Shown here: positions 17,206 through 25,622 of the stretch, in pieces
How positions within the stretch are numbered: position 1 is the first letter of the stretch
Layout: each line of letters begins with the position of its first letter
Notes under the pieces: model-generated
What the model was told of the DNA's origin: nothing
What the model saw: the letters and a program-made list of their open reading frames with translations, nothing else
Database searches by the model: none
Position numbers and translations under genes: made by a program
DNA from: CAVSWT01 sp963746735
Lineage (GTDB): Bacteria > Bacteroidota > Ignavibacteria > Ignavibacteriales > Ignavibacteriaceae
NCBI GenBank assembly: GCA_963746735.1
Contig: CAVVCO010000012.1
Span: forward strand, 1-64,000
DNA: 64,000 nt
Direction: 5' to 3'

Positions 17206-17823
17206 ATGTTCACTGGCTTGGTTGAAGAAACCGGAAAGCTAGTCAGTAAACTGGCAACCGGTGATGGATTTCAGCTTACTGTTTCTGCTCAAATAATAAT
17301 GGATGATCTAAATATTGGCGACAGTGTGAGCTGTAATGGAGTTTGCTTAACAGTTGTAAAAAGAGAAGGAAATAATTTTAGCGTAGATACCATCGAAGAA
17401 ACATTAAAGAAAACGAATCTCGGTTCATTGAAAAATAATGATAAAATTAACCTTGAACGGCCGCTAAAAGCTGAAGAAAGATTAGGCGGACATTTTGTGC
17501 TTGGACACATTGATACTACTGGAACTGTTGAGGATATTAAAGAACTGTCCAACAGTCACTGGATGACAATTTCCTTCCCGGAAAAATTTAAAAAGTATTT
17601 GATATTTGTTGGTTCAATTTCAATTGACGGCGTTAGTATGACAGTTGCACAGCTTGAAGGAAATTCATTTTCAGTTGGTATTATTCCACATACCTGGGAA
17701 ATGACGGTTTTTTCAGAAAAGAAAATTGGTGATACAGTTAACCTTGAATTTGATGTTCTTGGTAAATATGTAGAAAGAATTATGGAAGCTAAGGAAGATG
17801 CCGGTTCTTTAATTCAAAAATAA
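17206..17823 (+). CDS. ribE: Riboflavin synthase, alpha subunit
   Basis: 205 aa with ribosome site AAGGAG at 17193. Two lumazine-binding repeats are visible: MFTGLVEETGKL...NGVCLTV and GHFVLGHIDTTGTVEDI...SIDGVSMTVAQLEGNSFSVGII. The protein disproportionates two 6,7-dimethyl-8-ribityllumazines to riboflavin and the pyrimidine substrate. It directly follows ribD, so the two catalyse nearby steps of one pathway. ribA/ribB and ribH are not in this window. Confidence 0.95.
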   Translation: MFTGLVEETGKLVSKLATGDGFQLTVSAQIIMDDLNIGDSVSCNGVCLTVVKREGNNFSVDTIEETLKKTNLGSLKNNDKINLERPLKAEERLGGHFVLGHIDTTGTVEDIKELSNSHWMTISFPEKFKKYLIFVGSISIDGVSMTVAQLEGNSFSVGIIPHTWEMTVFSEKKIGDTVNLEFDVLGKYVERIMEAKEDAGSLIQK

Positions 17824-17844
17824 GCGAAGTTTATCTTCAATTAA

Positions 17845-19215
17845 ATGAATATTGAAAAAAGAATTGATCAGAAGGTAATTAAATTTATTTCTGAAAATAA
17901 ACTGGTCAATAAAAATAATAAAATACTTGTAGCTTTAAGCGGCGGCCCTGACTCGGTTTTTCTTCTTTATTTTCTGAATAAATTCAAACAAAAATTTCAA
18001 ATATCTCTCGGCGCTTTTCATTTAAATCATAAATTGAGAGGAAAGGCATCTGAAGAAGACTTGATTTTTTGCCGCGGCTTTTGTTCTTCAATTGATGTTA
18101 ACTTTTATTCGGCAAATAAAAATGTTAAGCAATTTGCTATCAAAAATAAAATTTCAATTGAAGAAGCTGGAAGGATAATTCGTTATCAGCAGCTAAATAA
18201 AATTGCAAAGCAAAATAAATTTGATAAGATTGCTACTGCTCACATTGCTGATGATAATACTGAAACAGTTCTGCTGAATTTAATAAAAGGAACCGGGTTG
18301 AACGGTATATCAGGCATTCCGGTAAAAAGAGAAAATATTATTCGTCCAATACTGCTTCTGACAAAAGATGAAATTTTAAACTATTTAACTAACAAGAAAA
18401 TCAAATACAGAATTGACGCATCTAATCAGCAGTCAATTTATGAAAGAAATTTTTTACGTCACGAAATTATTCCGTTATTAAAGCAGAGGTTAAATCCTTC
18501 TCTTGATAAAACGCTGTTTAATTCTTCTCAAATATTTAGGAATCAGTATAAATCGATTCAAAAACTAATTGTTCAAGAATCACAAAACATTTTTTTCAAA
18601 GAGAAAAATGAATTAAATGTTCTTATTGCCGAGCTAAAAAAAATTGATGAAGAATTTTGGGGTGATTTATTTAAGTATGCGATGGAAGGAAACTTTGCTG
18701 TTGATTTTAAGTCTAATGATATTAAGAAAATTTATTCTTTAATTTTCAGTGAATCCGGTAAAAGTCAAACAATTTCAAATGGAATAGTTGTTTACCGCGA
18801 ACGTGAAAAATTAGTTATTAAGAAAAATACAAAAGAAGATTTAACTGAATTCATAATTCATCCCGGTGAAAAAGTAAAATTTGGTGAAAATGATCTGCAG
18901 ATTTCACTGATTAAAAAGGAAGAAGTTGAATTAAACAAAAGTAGAAATATTGAATACATCTCCGCTGATAATATTAAGGAAGAACTTATTCTAAGAAAAT
19001 GGAAGCCTGGTGATAAATTTTTCCCGTTGGGTATGAGAGGCACAAAGAAAATTTCCGATTTTTTAAATGAACAGAAAATAGAATACAATAAAAAAGCAGG
19101 TCAATACGTCTTAACACATAACAACAAAATTATTTGGGTTATAGGCTTAAGAATTGACAATAATTTCAAAATAAAAGAAAATTCAAAAAAGGTCTTAAAA
19201 TTATGCCTGACTTAA
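17845..19215 (+). CDS. tilS: tRNA(Ile)-lysidine synthetase TilS
   Basis: 456 aa. The N-terminal PP-loop ATPase has SGGPDS at residues 32-37; next come FHLNHKLRG and ATAHIADDNTETVLLNL, the family's HxxDDxxET signature. The C-terminal domain contains LILRKWKPGDKFFPLGMRGTKK and ISDFLNEQKIE, as in full-length TilS. The enzyme puts lysine on C34 of the minor isoleucine tRNA with a CAU anticodon, so that it reads AUA. Its last 13 bases overlap hpt, a common tilS-hpt-ftsH arrangement. Confidence 0.95.
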   Translation: MNIEKRIDQKVIKFISENKLVNKNNKILVALSGGPDSVFLLYFLNKFKQKFQISLGAFHLNHKLRGKASEEDLIFCRGFCSSIDVNFYSANKNVKQFAIKNKISIEEAGRIIRYQQLNKIAKQNKFDKIATAHIADDNTETVLLNLIKGTGLNGISGIPVKRENIIRPILLLTKDEILNYLTNKKIKYRIDASNQQSIYERNFLRHEIIPLLKQRLNPSLDKTLFNSSQIFRNQYKSIQKLIVQESQNIFFKEKNELNVLIAELKKIDEEFWGDLFKYAMEGNFAVDFKSNDIKKIYSLIFSESGKSQTISNGIVVYREREKLVIKKNTKEDLTEFIIHPGEKVKFGENDLQISLIKKEEVELNKSRNIEYISADNIKEELILRKWKPGDKFFPLGMRGTKKISDFLNEQKIEYNKKAGQYVLTHNNKIIWVIGLRIDNNFKIKENSKKVLKLCLT

Positions 19216-19760
19216 ACTCGGATAAGATAAAAATCGGGGATGATGAATTTGTTGTTTATTTAAGTGAAGAAAAAATTTTACAAAGAGTGAATGAGCTTGG
19301 TAAGCAAATATCAAAAGATTATGAAGGGAAAGTGCCAGTATTTATTGGTGTTTTGAACGGCTCTTTTTTATTTATGTCAGATTTGATCAAGAATGTAAAT
19401 GTAGACTGTGAGATTGATTTTTTTAAGTTGTCTAGCTATGGCGATGAAAAAATTTCCTCCGGTAAAGTTAAACTTATCAAAGAGTTAAATTGCGATGTAA
19501 ATGGAAGAGATATTATCATAGTTGAAGACATTGTTGATACAGGGCTCTCTATCAAATTTATTGAGGAACTGATGGGCCAGCATAAACCTGCAAGCGTTAA
19601 GGTTGTTTCGCTGCTTGTTAAGCCAAATAGTCTTCGATATAATGTAAAAATTGATTATATTGGCTTCGATATTCCTAGTAAATTTGTTATTGGATATGGG
19701 TTAGATTATGCCCAAAAGTATAGAAATTTAAAATGTATTTACGTTTTAAATGAAAATTAA
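19203..19760 (+). CDS. hpt: Hypoxanthine phosphoribosyltransferase
   Basis: 185 aa. VEDIVDTGLSIKFIEELM (around residue 105) is the PRPP-binding loop. VPVFIGVLNGSFLFMSDL and VDCEIDFFKLSSYGD hold the flexible-loop and base-binding regions. The protein salvages hypoxanthine (and usually guanine) to the nucleotide. It is translationally coupled to tilS and followed by ftsH, an order known from many bacteria. Confidence 0.95.
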   Translation: MPDLNSDKIKIGDDEFVVYLSEEKILQRVNELGKQISKDYEGKVPVFIGVLNGSFLFMSDLIKNVNVDCEIDFFKLSSYGDEKISSGKVKLIKELNCDVNGRDIIIVEDIVDTGLSIKFIEELMGQHKPASVKVVSLLVKPNSLRYNVKIDYIGFDIPSKFVIGYGLDYAQKYRNLKCIYVLNEN

Positions 19761-19792
19761 ATTAAGAATTTATTAACAAGAAAAATTGAGAT

Positions 19793-21850
19793 ATGTCGGA
19801 AAATAATAATAATGGAAATAAGCCAGTTCAAAAATCCCCCAAAGGCAACGGGCCTAATAAGCCGGATGATAATTTTGACTGGTCCAAAATAATAAGATTA
19901 GTATTTGGCTGGGGTGCCGTAGTTGTAGCTGCTGTAATTGTTATGCAGCTATTCAAGACAAACACCACAAACTACACCGATATTTCATTTAATCAATATG
20001 AAAAGTTATTGAATGAAAATAAAATCGAAAAGGCAAGCATCATTAAATCTGATATTAATGATTATTATTTTAAGGGAACATTAAAAGAAAAAGAATCACT
20101 CACCATAAATAAAAAAGCAACAGAGGTCAAAGATTTTTCAGTTTACCTACCTGAACCAATAATAAAGGACCAAGAAGCTGTCTGGAAAGCAAAGGGAATC
20201 GACTATTCCTTTGATAAAGAATCAAGCGAGTGGATGAATATATTTATAACTGTTGTTCCCTGGGTTCTGATAATAGGATTTTGGATTTTTATCATGAGGC
20301 GAATGCAGGGCGGTGGTTCCGGTGGAACCCGCGGCATTTTCTCATTTGGAAAAAGCAAAGCAAAATTAATTACTCAATCCGGACTGCGGATTACTTTCAG
20401 AGACGTTGCCGGGGCAGATGAAGCGAAATTAGAATTACAGGAAATAATTGAATTCTTAAAAGAGCCGTCAAAGTTTCAAAAACTTGGTGGAAAAATCCCA
20501 AGAGGTGTTTTACTATTAGGACCTCCCGGAACAGGTAAAACTCTATTGGCAAGAGCGGTTGCCGGTGAAGCCGGAGTGCCATTCTTTTCAATAAGCGGTG
20601 CCGACTTTGTTGAAATGTTTGTTGGTGTTGGAGCCAGCCGTGTCCGTGATCTTTTTGAACAAGGAAAGAAGAATGCACCCTGCATTATTTTTATTGATGA
20701 AATTGATGCAGTTGGAAGACATCGAGGTGCCGGATTAGGCGGTGGCCATGATGAAAGAGAACAAACATTAAATCAGTTGCTTGTAGAAATGGATGGATTT
20801 GAACAGAACAGTGGTGTAATTATTATCGCTGCAACTAACCGCCCCGATGTACTTGACCCGGCTTTATTGAGGCCTGGAAGGTTTGACAGGCAGGTTGTTG
20901 TAGATAGGCCAGATGTTAAAGGGCGTGAAGGTATTTTAAAAGTTCATACCAGAAAAATTCCTTTGGATCCTTCAGTTAATTTAGAAGTACTTGCTAAGGG
21001 AACTCCTGGATTAGCCGGCGCTGAAATAGCAAATCTAGTAAATGAAGCTGCACTTCTTGCTGCTAGAAAAAATAAGAAAAAAGTTGAGATGATTGATTTC
21101 GAAGATGCTAAAGATAAAGTGATGATGGGAATGGAACGCAAGAGTATGATCATTACTGAAGAAGAAAAAAAGACTACAGCCTATCATGAAATTGGACATG
21201 TGCTTGTTGCAAGAATGATTCCTGAAGCTGATCCTGTTCACAAGGTTACAATAATTCCGCGCGGTAGAGCTTTAGGGGTTACTAGTTACCTTCCCATGGA
21301 TGAGAAACATACTTATTCAAAAGAATATTTAGAAGCAGTAATTACCTATGCATTAGGCGGCAGGGCCGCAGAAAAACTAATATTTAATCATTACACAACC
21401 GGTGCTGGGAATGATATTGAAAAGGCTTCCGGTATTGCCCGTAAAATGGTTTGTGAATGGGGAATGAGTGATAAAATAGGACCATTAAGCTATGGAGCCA
21501 AGGAAGAAGAAATCTTTTTAGGCAGGGAAATTCAAAAGCATAGAGATTATAGCGAAAGTACTGCGATAGAAATTGATGGTGAAATTAGAAGGATTGTTAA
21601 TGAATCCATGGTAAAAGCAGAAAAAATATTATCAGATCACATAGATTTACTTCATAAGCTATCTCTTCAATTATTGGAAAGAGAAATTCTTGATGCAGAT
21701 GAAATTGATACTTTAATCCGTGGCGAGGAGCTTCCCCCAGTTAAAAAGAACGGTAATTTAGAATCTGCCAATGAGGTACCTGAACATGTACAAAAATTAA
21801 TGGATCAACGAAAGCCGAAAGAATCTTCTCCCAAAGATGAATCAAACTGA
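19793..21850 (+). CDS. ftsH: ATP-dependent zinc metalloprotease FtsH
   Basis: 685 aa. Membrane segments occur at about residues 30-55 and 145-165, with a periplasmic loop between. The AAA domain has GPPGTGKT at residues 243-250, FIDEIDAVGR as Walker B, and the arginine-finger region RPGRFDRQV. The peptidase zinc site is HEIGH at residues 465-469. It degrades membrane proteins and short-lived cytoplasmic proteins as a hexamer. The Asn-rich N-terminal tail and the Lys-rich end are normal variants. Its last 14 bases overlap the next gene. Confidence 0.97.
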   Translation: MSENNNNGNKPVQKSPKGNGPNKPDDNFDWSKIIRLVFGWGAVVVAAVIVMQLFKTNTTNYTDISFNQYEKLLNENKIEKASIIKSDINDYYFKGTLKEKESLTINKKATEVKDFSVYLPEPIIKDQEAVWKAKGIDYSFDKESSEWMNIFITVVPWVLIIGFWIFIMRRMQGGGSGGTRGIFSFGKSKAKLITQSGLRITFRDVAGADEAKLELQEIIEFLKEPSKFQKLGGKIPRGVLLLGPPGTGKTLLARAVAGEAGVPFFSISGADFVEMFVGVGASRVRDLFEQGKKNAPCIIFIDEIDAVGRHRGAGLGGGHDEREQTLNQLLVEMDGFEQNSGVIIIAATNRPDVLDPALLRPGRFDRQVVVDRPDVKGREGILKVHTRKIPLDPSVNLEVLAKGTPGLAGAEIANLVNEAALLAARKNKKKVEMIDFEDAKDKVMMGMERKSMIITEEEKKTTAYHEIGHVLVARMIPEADPVHKVTIIPRGRALGVTSYLPMDEKHTYSKEYLEAVITYALGGRAAEKLIFNHYTTGAGNDIEKASGIARKMVCEWGMSDKIGPLSYGAKEEEIFLGREIQKHRDYSESTAIEIDGEIRRIVNESMVKAEKILSDHIDLLHKLSLQLLEREILDADEIDTLIRGEELPPVKKNGNLESANEVPEHVQKLMDQRKPKESSPKDESN

Positions 21851-22505
21851 TAACGGAACAATTCATTACAGAGATGAAGTAGTAAGAAAACTAATTCATC
21901 TCTGTTCTTTATCAATCCCAATTATTTACTATTTCATTTCCCAAACAAATGCAATAATTATTTTAAGCATTGTGGCTGCTTTTGCAATCATATTAGACTT
22001 AAGCAGATATTTCTTTAAATCTCTGGCAAAAGTATTTTACGACATATTCGGGTTTTTATTAAGAGAGCATGAAGTTGACCATAAAAAGAGAAACCTGAAC
22101 GGTGCTACTTATGTTTTTATTTCAGCATTAATTTGTGTTATTATTTTCCCGAAAGTATTTTTTATCACGGCATTTAGTATTTTAATAATAAGCGATACCG
22201 TAGCTGCTTTAATCGGGAGGAAATTTGGAAAACATAAGTTTCTCGCAAAAAGTTTTGAGGGAACTTTATCCTTTTTTATAAGTGCAAGTATTGTTGTTTT
22301 TTTTACTCCCAAAATAGAAGGGAATATGACGGAATATTTGATAGGATTTGCTGCTGCATTTGTAGGCGCAATAGTTGAAAATATTTCTTTCGGATTTGCG
22401 GACGATAATTTATCGATTCCTCTTTCTGTTGGGCTAACAATGTGGGCATTATATTTAATTTTCTTGCCCGGTTTGCAATTAATTTTACCGAATGTTCCGA
22501 GGTAA
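21837..22505 (+). CDS. Polyprenol/phytol/diacylglycerol kinase-like membrane protein (COG0170)
   Basis: 222 aa with several membrane helices. The signatures of the SEC59/VTE5/DGK1 family are present: RKLIHLCSLSIPIIYYF at the start, RNLNGATYVFISALI, and ISDTVAALIGRKFGKHKF followed by KSFEGTLSFF. Members use CTP to phosphorylate lipid alcohols such as dolichol, phytol or diacylglycerol. The substrate here is unknown; recycling of isoprenoid or lipid carriers is likely. It overlaps ftsH, so it is probably coupled to it. Confidence 0.85.
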   Translation: MNQTDNGTIHYRDEVVRKLIHLCSLSIPIIYYFISQTNAIIILSIVAAFAIILDLSRYFFKSLAKVFYDIFGFLLREHEVDHKKRNLNGATYVFISALICVIIFPKVFFITAFSILIISDTVAALIGRKFGKHKFLAKSFEGTLSFFISASIVVFFTPKIEGNMTEYLIGFAAAFVGAIVENISFGFADDNLSIPLSVGLTMWALYLIFLPGLQLILPNVPR

Positions 22506-22510
22506 CAATA

Positions 22511-23617
22511 ATGAAAAAATTTTTAGCATTACTTGGTTTATTAATCTTATCTACAATCATTTCTTCATGCAGCGAGTCAGATAGGCCGGCAGTTGGGCTT
22601 GAAGATGAAATTTACGTGATTGCCGATTCTTCCGAATATGCACAAATGAAAACCGTTCTGGATTCAACTTTTGAAAAAGTGATTTATACTCCGCAGCCTG
22701 AAAATCTTTTTACTTTGATTAGAATTCCTCCCAGCCAGTTGGATTATTATAAACGCAGAAAGAATATAATAATTGCCGCACCTTTAAATTCAAATTCAGA
22801 TGCAGCAAAATTTCTTAAAGCTGTTGTTGATTCTTCAGTGAAAAGTAAAATTGAAACGGATAAAAATTTCTTCCCTGAAAAATACAATATCTGGGCAAAG
22901 GATCAGCTTGTTACAATTCTTTCAGCTCCAACTATGGCTGAGCTTAAAGCAAGAATTTTAAGAAATAAAGACAATCTCTTATATGCTTATCAAAAAATTT
23001 CTGATAAAAGATTGTATGCGAGTCTTTATAGAGCGGCATTTGAACAAAAAAGCATTGAAGGAATGTTTTTAAAAAGATATGGATGGATAATATATGTTCA
23101 AGCGGATTTTAAGCTTGCATTAAATATGGCTAAAGATAAATTCGTGTGGATAAGAAGATCGCCAGGCAGCGATATGGAAAGATGGATTTTTGTTCATTGG
23201 ATTGATAATGCATCTCCTGCTTACTTGAATCAAGATTCCATCCGTGCAATTAGAAACAGGATGACAAAAAAATATTACGTAACCGCAGATGATTCCTCTT
23301 ATGTTGTTATTGCTGAAGATTATTTGACAACCAGCGAGGTAAATTTTAACGGCAGGTATGCATTGTTTACTCAAGGTTTATGGGATTTAAATATCAAAGG
23401 AATGGGCGGCCCTTTTATAAACTATACTTTTTATGATGAAAAAACACACCGCCTTTATATGCTTGATGGTTCTGTTTATGCTCCTAAGTATTTTAAAAGA
23501 AATTTAATTCAGCAGATGGATGTAACACTTCAATCATTTATGACTAAGGCTGAATTAAGTAAAGATAGACAAGAAGATTTACTTGATGCTGCGAAAGATT
23601 TTAAACCATTGAAATAA
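22511..23617 (+). CDS. DUF4837 family lipoprotein
   Basis: 368 aa from ATG 22511. A longer in-frame start at 22442 overlaps the previous gene and would hide the signal peptide. MKKFLALLGLLILSTIISSC is a lipoprotein signal with Cys at residue 20. The rest has the DUF4837 features: YTPQPENLFTLIRIPPSQLDYY near the N-terminus and VWIRRSPGSDMERWIFVHW in the middle. The family is typical of Bacteroidota and has no known activity. It is the last gene of the greA run and ends at a bidirectional hairpin. Confidence 0.85.
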   Translation: MKKFLALLGLLILSTIISSCSESDRPAVGLEDEIYVIADSSEYAQMKTVLDSTFEKVIYTPQPENLFTLIRIPPSQLDYYKRRKNIIIAAPLNSNSDAAKFLKAVVDSSVKSKIETDKNFFPEKYNIWAKDQLVTILSAPTMAELKARILRNKDNLLYAYQKISDKRLYASLYRAAFEQKSIEGMFLKRYGWIIYVQADFKLALNMAKDKFVWIRRSPGSDMERWIFVHWIDNASPAYLNQDSIRAIRNRMTKKYYVTADDSSYVVIAEDYLTTSEVNFNGRYALFTQGLWDLNIKGMGGPFINYTFYDEKTHRLYMLDGSVYAPKYFKRNLIQQMDVTLQSFMTKAELSKDRQEDLLDAAKDFKPLK

Positions 23618-23628
23618 TTTAATTGAAT

Positions 23629-23668
23629 AAGCAAATGATGCTCACTTTGAAGTGGGATTCATTTGCTT
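23629..23668. terminator. Bidirectional hairpin between convergent genes
   Basis: AAGCAAATGA and TCATTTGCTT form a perfect 10-bp stem, with an extra inner pairing of CACTT and AAGTG. It sits between the stops of the DUF4837 gene (plus) and the DUF2723 gene (minus), so it probably ends transcription from both sides. Confidence 0.65.
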
Positions 23669-23673
23669 AATCC

Positions 23674-25620
23674 TTAATTTGCTATACCCTGCAATTGGGT
23701 TGGAATTGTGAAATTCGGGAAGTTACTTTTAATCTTATTGATATAAACCTTAGCTCTATCAAGTTTATTGAATTGCAATTCATACATTGCCCGCCTTGCC
23801 AACATTGTGGCAACCATTCTTTCAATCAAATCAATATACCTGTTACGATTTTTCGGAAATCTAATTGTAAAATCGGGATCCTTTGCCGGAACATACTGAT
23901 TTCCTTTAACTACTTTAAATAATAAAAGATCCGGGACTAAAGATAAACCAGGCGGCAGTTTAAATTGACCTTGCTGCATTTCATTTTCATAAATCTCGGA
24001 AGCAACATAAAAATCTTTTTTAGGGAAATTTGCTGCCACTAAGCCGGTCATTAATTGGCGGTAATAATTTTCAATAATATTCGGATTGTAATCTTCATCT
24101 CTCTCAAACGGTACTAATGATTTTAGAAATAATTTCTCAACATCTTGAACTCCATTTAGTACATCGGGGTGATCAGTTTTTATTTGATTGTAGTACCATG
24201 AACGCCGCATTAATTCTTTATCAATTACAGTAATATCTTTCCTAAAATTCTCTACATATTGAAAGTAGTATGATTCTGAAATATAATAATCCCATTCGTA
24301 TCCAAATACAATGGAGTTCTGGGAAGTACTGTTTAGCAATGCTTTTGTGTAATCTTCAAACGTATAGCATCTGCTTTGATTTACTTCAGAATAATTACTG
24401 TATATCTGAATTGAAAGAATTATGACTAAAACGAAAGTTATGAATGAGTATTTAATTTTCTTTTCTAAAAGCAGCTCTATAATTTTTATAGTTCCGAATA
24501 CGACAAAGAACGCAAGTGATATGTATGCTAAAAGAAAATACGAATCAATATCATTTATATCATAATTGATTGAGTAAAGTACTGTTGAGAAGAATGTTAT
24601 TAGCGTGAAAATGAAAAACTTTTTGGAAATCTTGTATGAAGTAAATAAACCAATTGAAGCAATAATTAGAGTAATGAAAAATTCCGTAGGAAGATTATTT
24701 ATAAAATATGTCAATTGTTTTTTTGCTGCTTCTGTTGATGAGAAAAGCCAAACCTGGTATTGCTTGCCTGATACATGCCGCATTATCCTTTCAAGGTCGA
24801 TTGGGTTCCCCCAATTAATTGACGGGTTCTGGCTGGCTCTAATCGGCAGATAGGAATAAATTAAAAATAGGATGGGGAAGAAGATCAATAACATTAAAGC
24901 AAGTCTTTTAAAGCTTACAGTATTAAATTTATTTTTATTGAAATACAAATAAGCCGTTCCCGGTAAAATTAAAAGAGTAGTCATGTGGTTTGAAAAACCT
25001 AAAGCAAGGAATACTGCAAACAACAACCAGGAATTCGTTTCTGATTTTGGGTTATCATTTTTATTTACAAACGCTTTTACAAGGAACAATATTATCAGGT
25101 TAATTAATAAAATATGGAGTGAATAAACTTCAACTGAAGTGCTTTGGAACCAGAAAGTTCTACTGAAAGCCAAAGCTAAAGCACTAAAAGAAATGGCTAT
25201 ATATTTTGTCGGTTCAGGAATAATAATTTTCTTTGTTTCTAATTTATTGTGAGTAATATTTTTTTTTGTCTGTTTTATTTCTTTCTTTTTAACCTCATTC
25301 TTTTTTGTTGAAAAGATGTCGAGATTATCTAATACTAATTTTGATGTAATAGAAAAAATTCCTACACCAATGCTGCAATAAAGGGCTGCTAAAAGATTTA
25401 GTTGAAATATTTTTGTAAAGGGTAGTGGAATCAATGAAAATAAGTAGCCAATTATTGTGTATAACGGATATCCGGTTGGATGAGCTATTCCCAAAGTTGC
25501 CTGCACTGCAGCCAATTCTCCGGAATCAATTTGAACAACAGACGGTGCAACAGTTGTTAAATAAATAATAAACGTATATAGGCTAATAATTACGGCAATA
25601 TATTTTTTAAAAATTTCCAC
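23674..25620 (-). CDS. DUF2723 family multi-membrane protein
   Basis: 648 aa. The N-terminal DUF2723 signature reads VAPSVVQIDSGELAAVQATL, followed by AHPTGYPLYTIIGYLFSLIP. About ten membrane helices follow, then a soluble C-terminal region of about 200 residues. DUF2723 proteins are placed among GT-C type glycosyltransferases (GT117), with the acidic D-S-G-E loop as the catalytic site, and are usual in Bacteroidota. The acceptor is unknown; surface protein or glycan glycosylation is plausible. It lies 2 nt after glnE on the same strand, so the two are probably co-transcribed. A Lys-rich cytoplasmic loop (near residues 100-135) is notable. Confidence 0.85.
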   Translation of the reverse strand: MEIFKKYIAVIISLYTFIIYLTTVAPSVVQIDSGELAAVQATLGIAHPTGYPLYTIIGYLFSLIPLPFTKIFQLNLLAALYCSIGVGIFSITSKLVLDNLDIFSTKKNEVKKKEIKQTKKNITHNKLETKKIIIPEPTKYIAISFSALALAFSRTFWFQSTSVEVYSLHILLINLIILFLVKAFVNKNDNPKSETNSWLLFAVFLALGFSNHMTTLLILPGTAYLYFNKNKFNTVSFKRLALMLLIFFPILFLIYSYLPIRASQNPSINWGNPIDLERIMRHVSGKQYQVWLFSSTEAAKKQLTYFINNLPTEFFITLIIASIGLFTSYKISKKFFIFTLITFFSTVLYSINYDINDIDSYFLLAYISLAFFVVFGTIKIIELLLEKKIKYSFITFVLVIILSIQIYSNYSEVNQSRCYTFEDYTKALLNSTSQNSIVFGYEWDYYISESYYFQYVENFRKDITVIDKELMRRSWYYNQIKTDHPDVLNGVQDVEKLFLKSLVPFERDEDYNPNIIENYYRQLMTGLVAANFPKKDFYVASEIYENEMQQGQFKLPPGLSLVPDLLLFKVVKGNQYVPAKDPDFTIRFPKNRNRYIDLIERMVATMLARRAMYELQFNKLDRAKVYINKIKSNFPNFTIPTQLQGIAN

Positions 25621-25622
25621 GG

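Noticed and set aside
17103..17206. FMN riboswitch before ribE
   Set aside because: The 100-bp gap is AT-rich and shows none of the conserved FMN-aptamer blocks.
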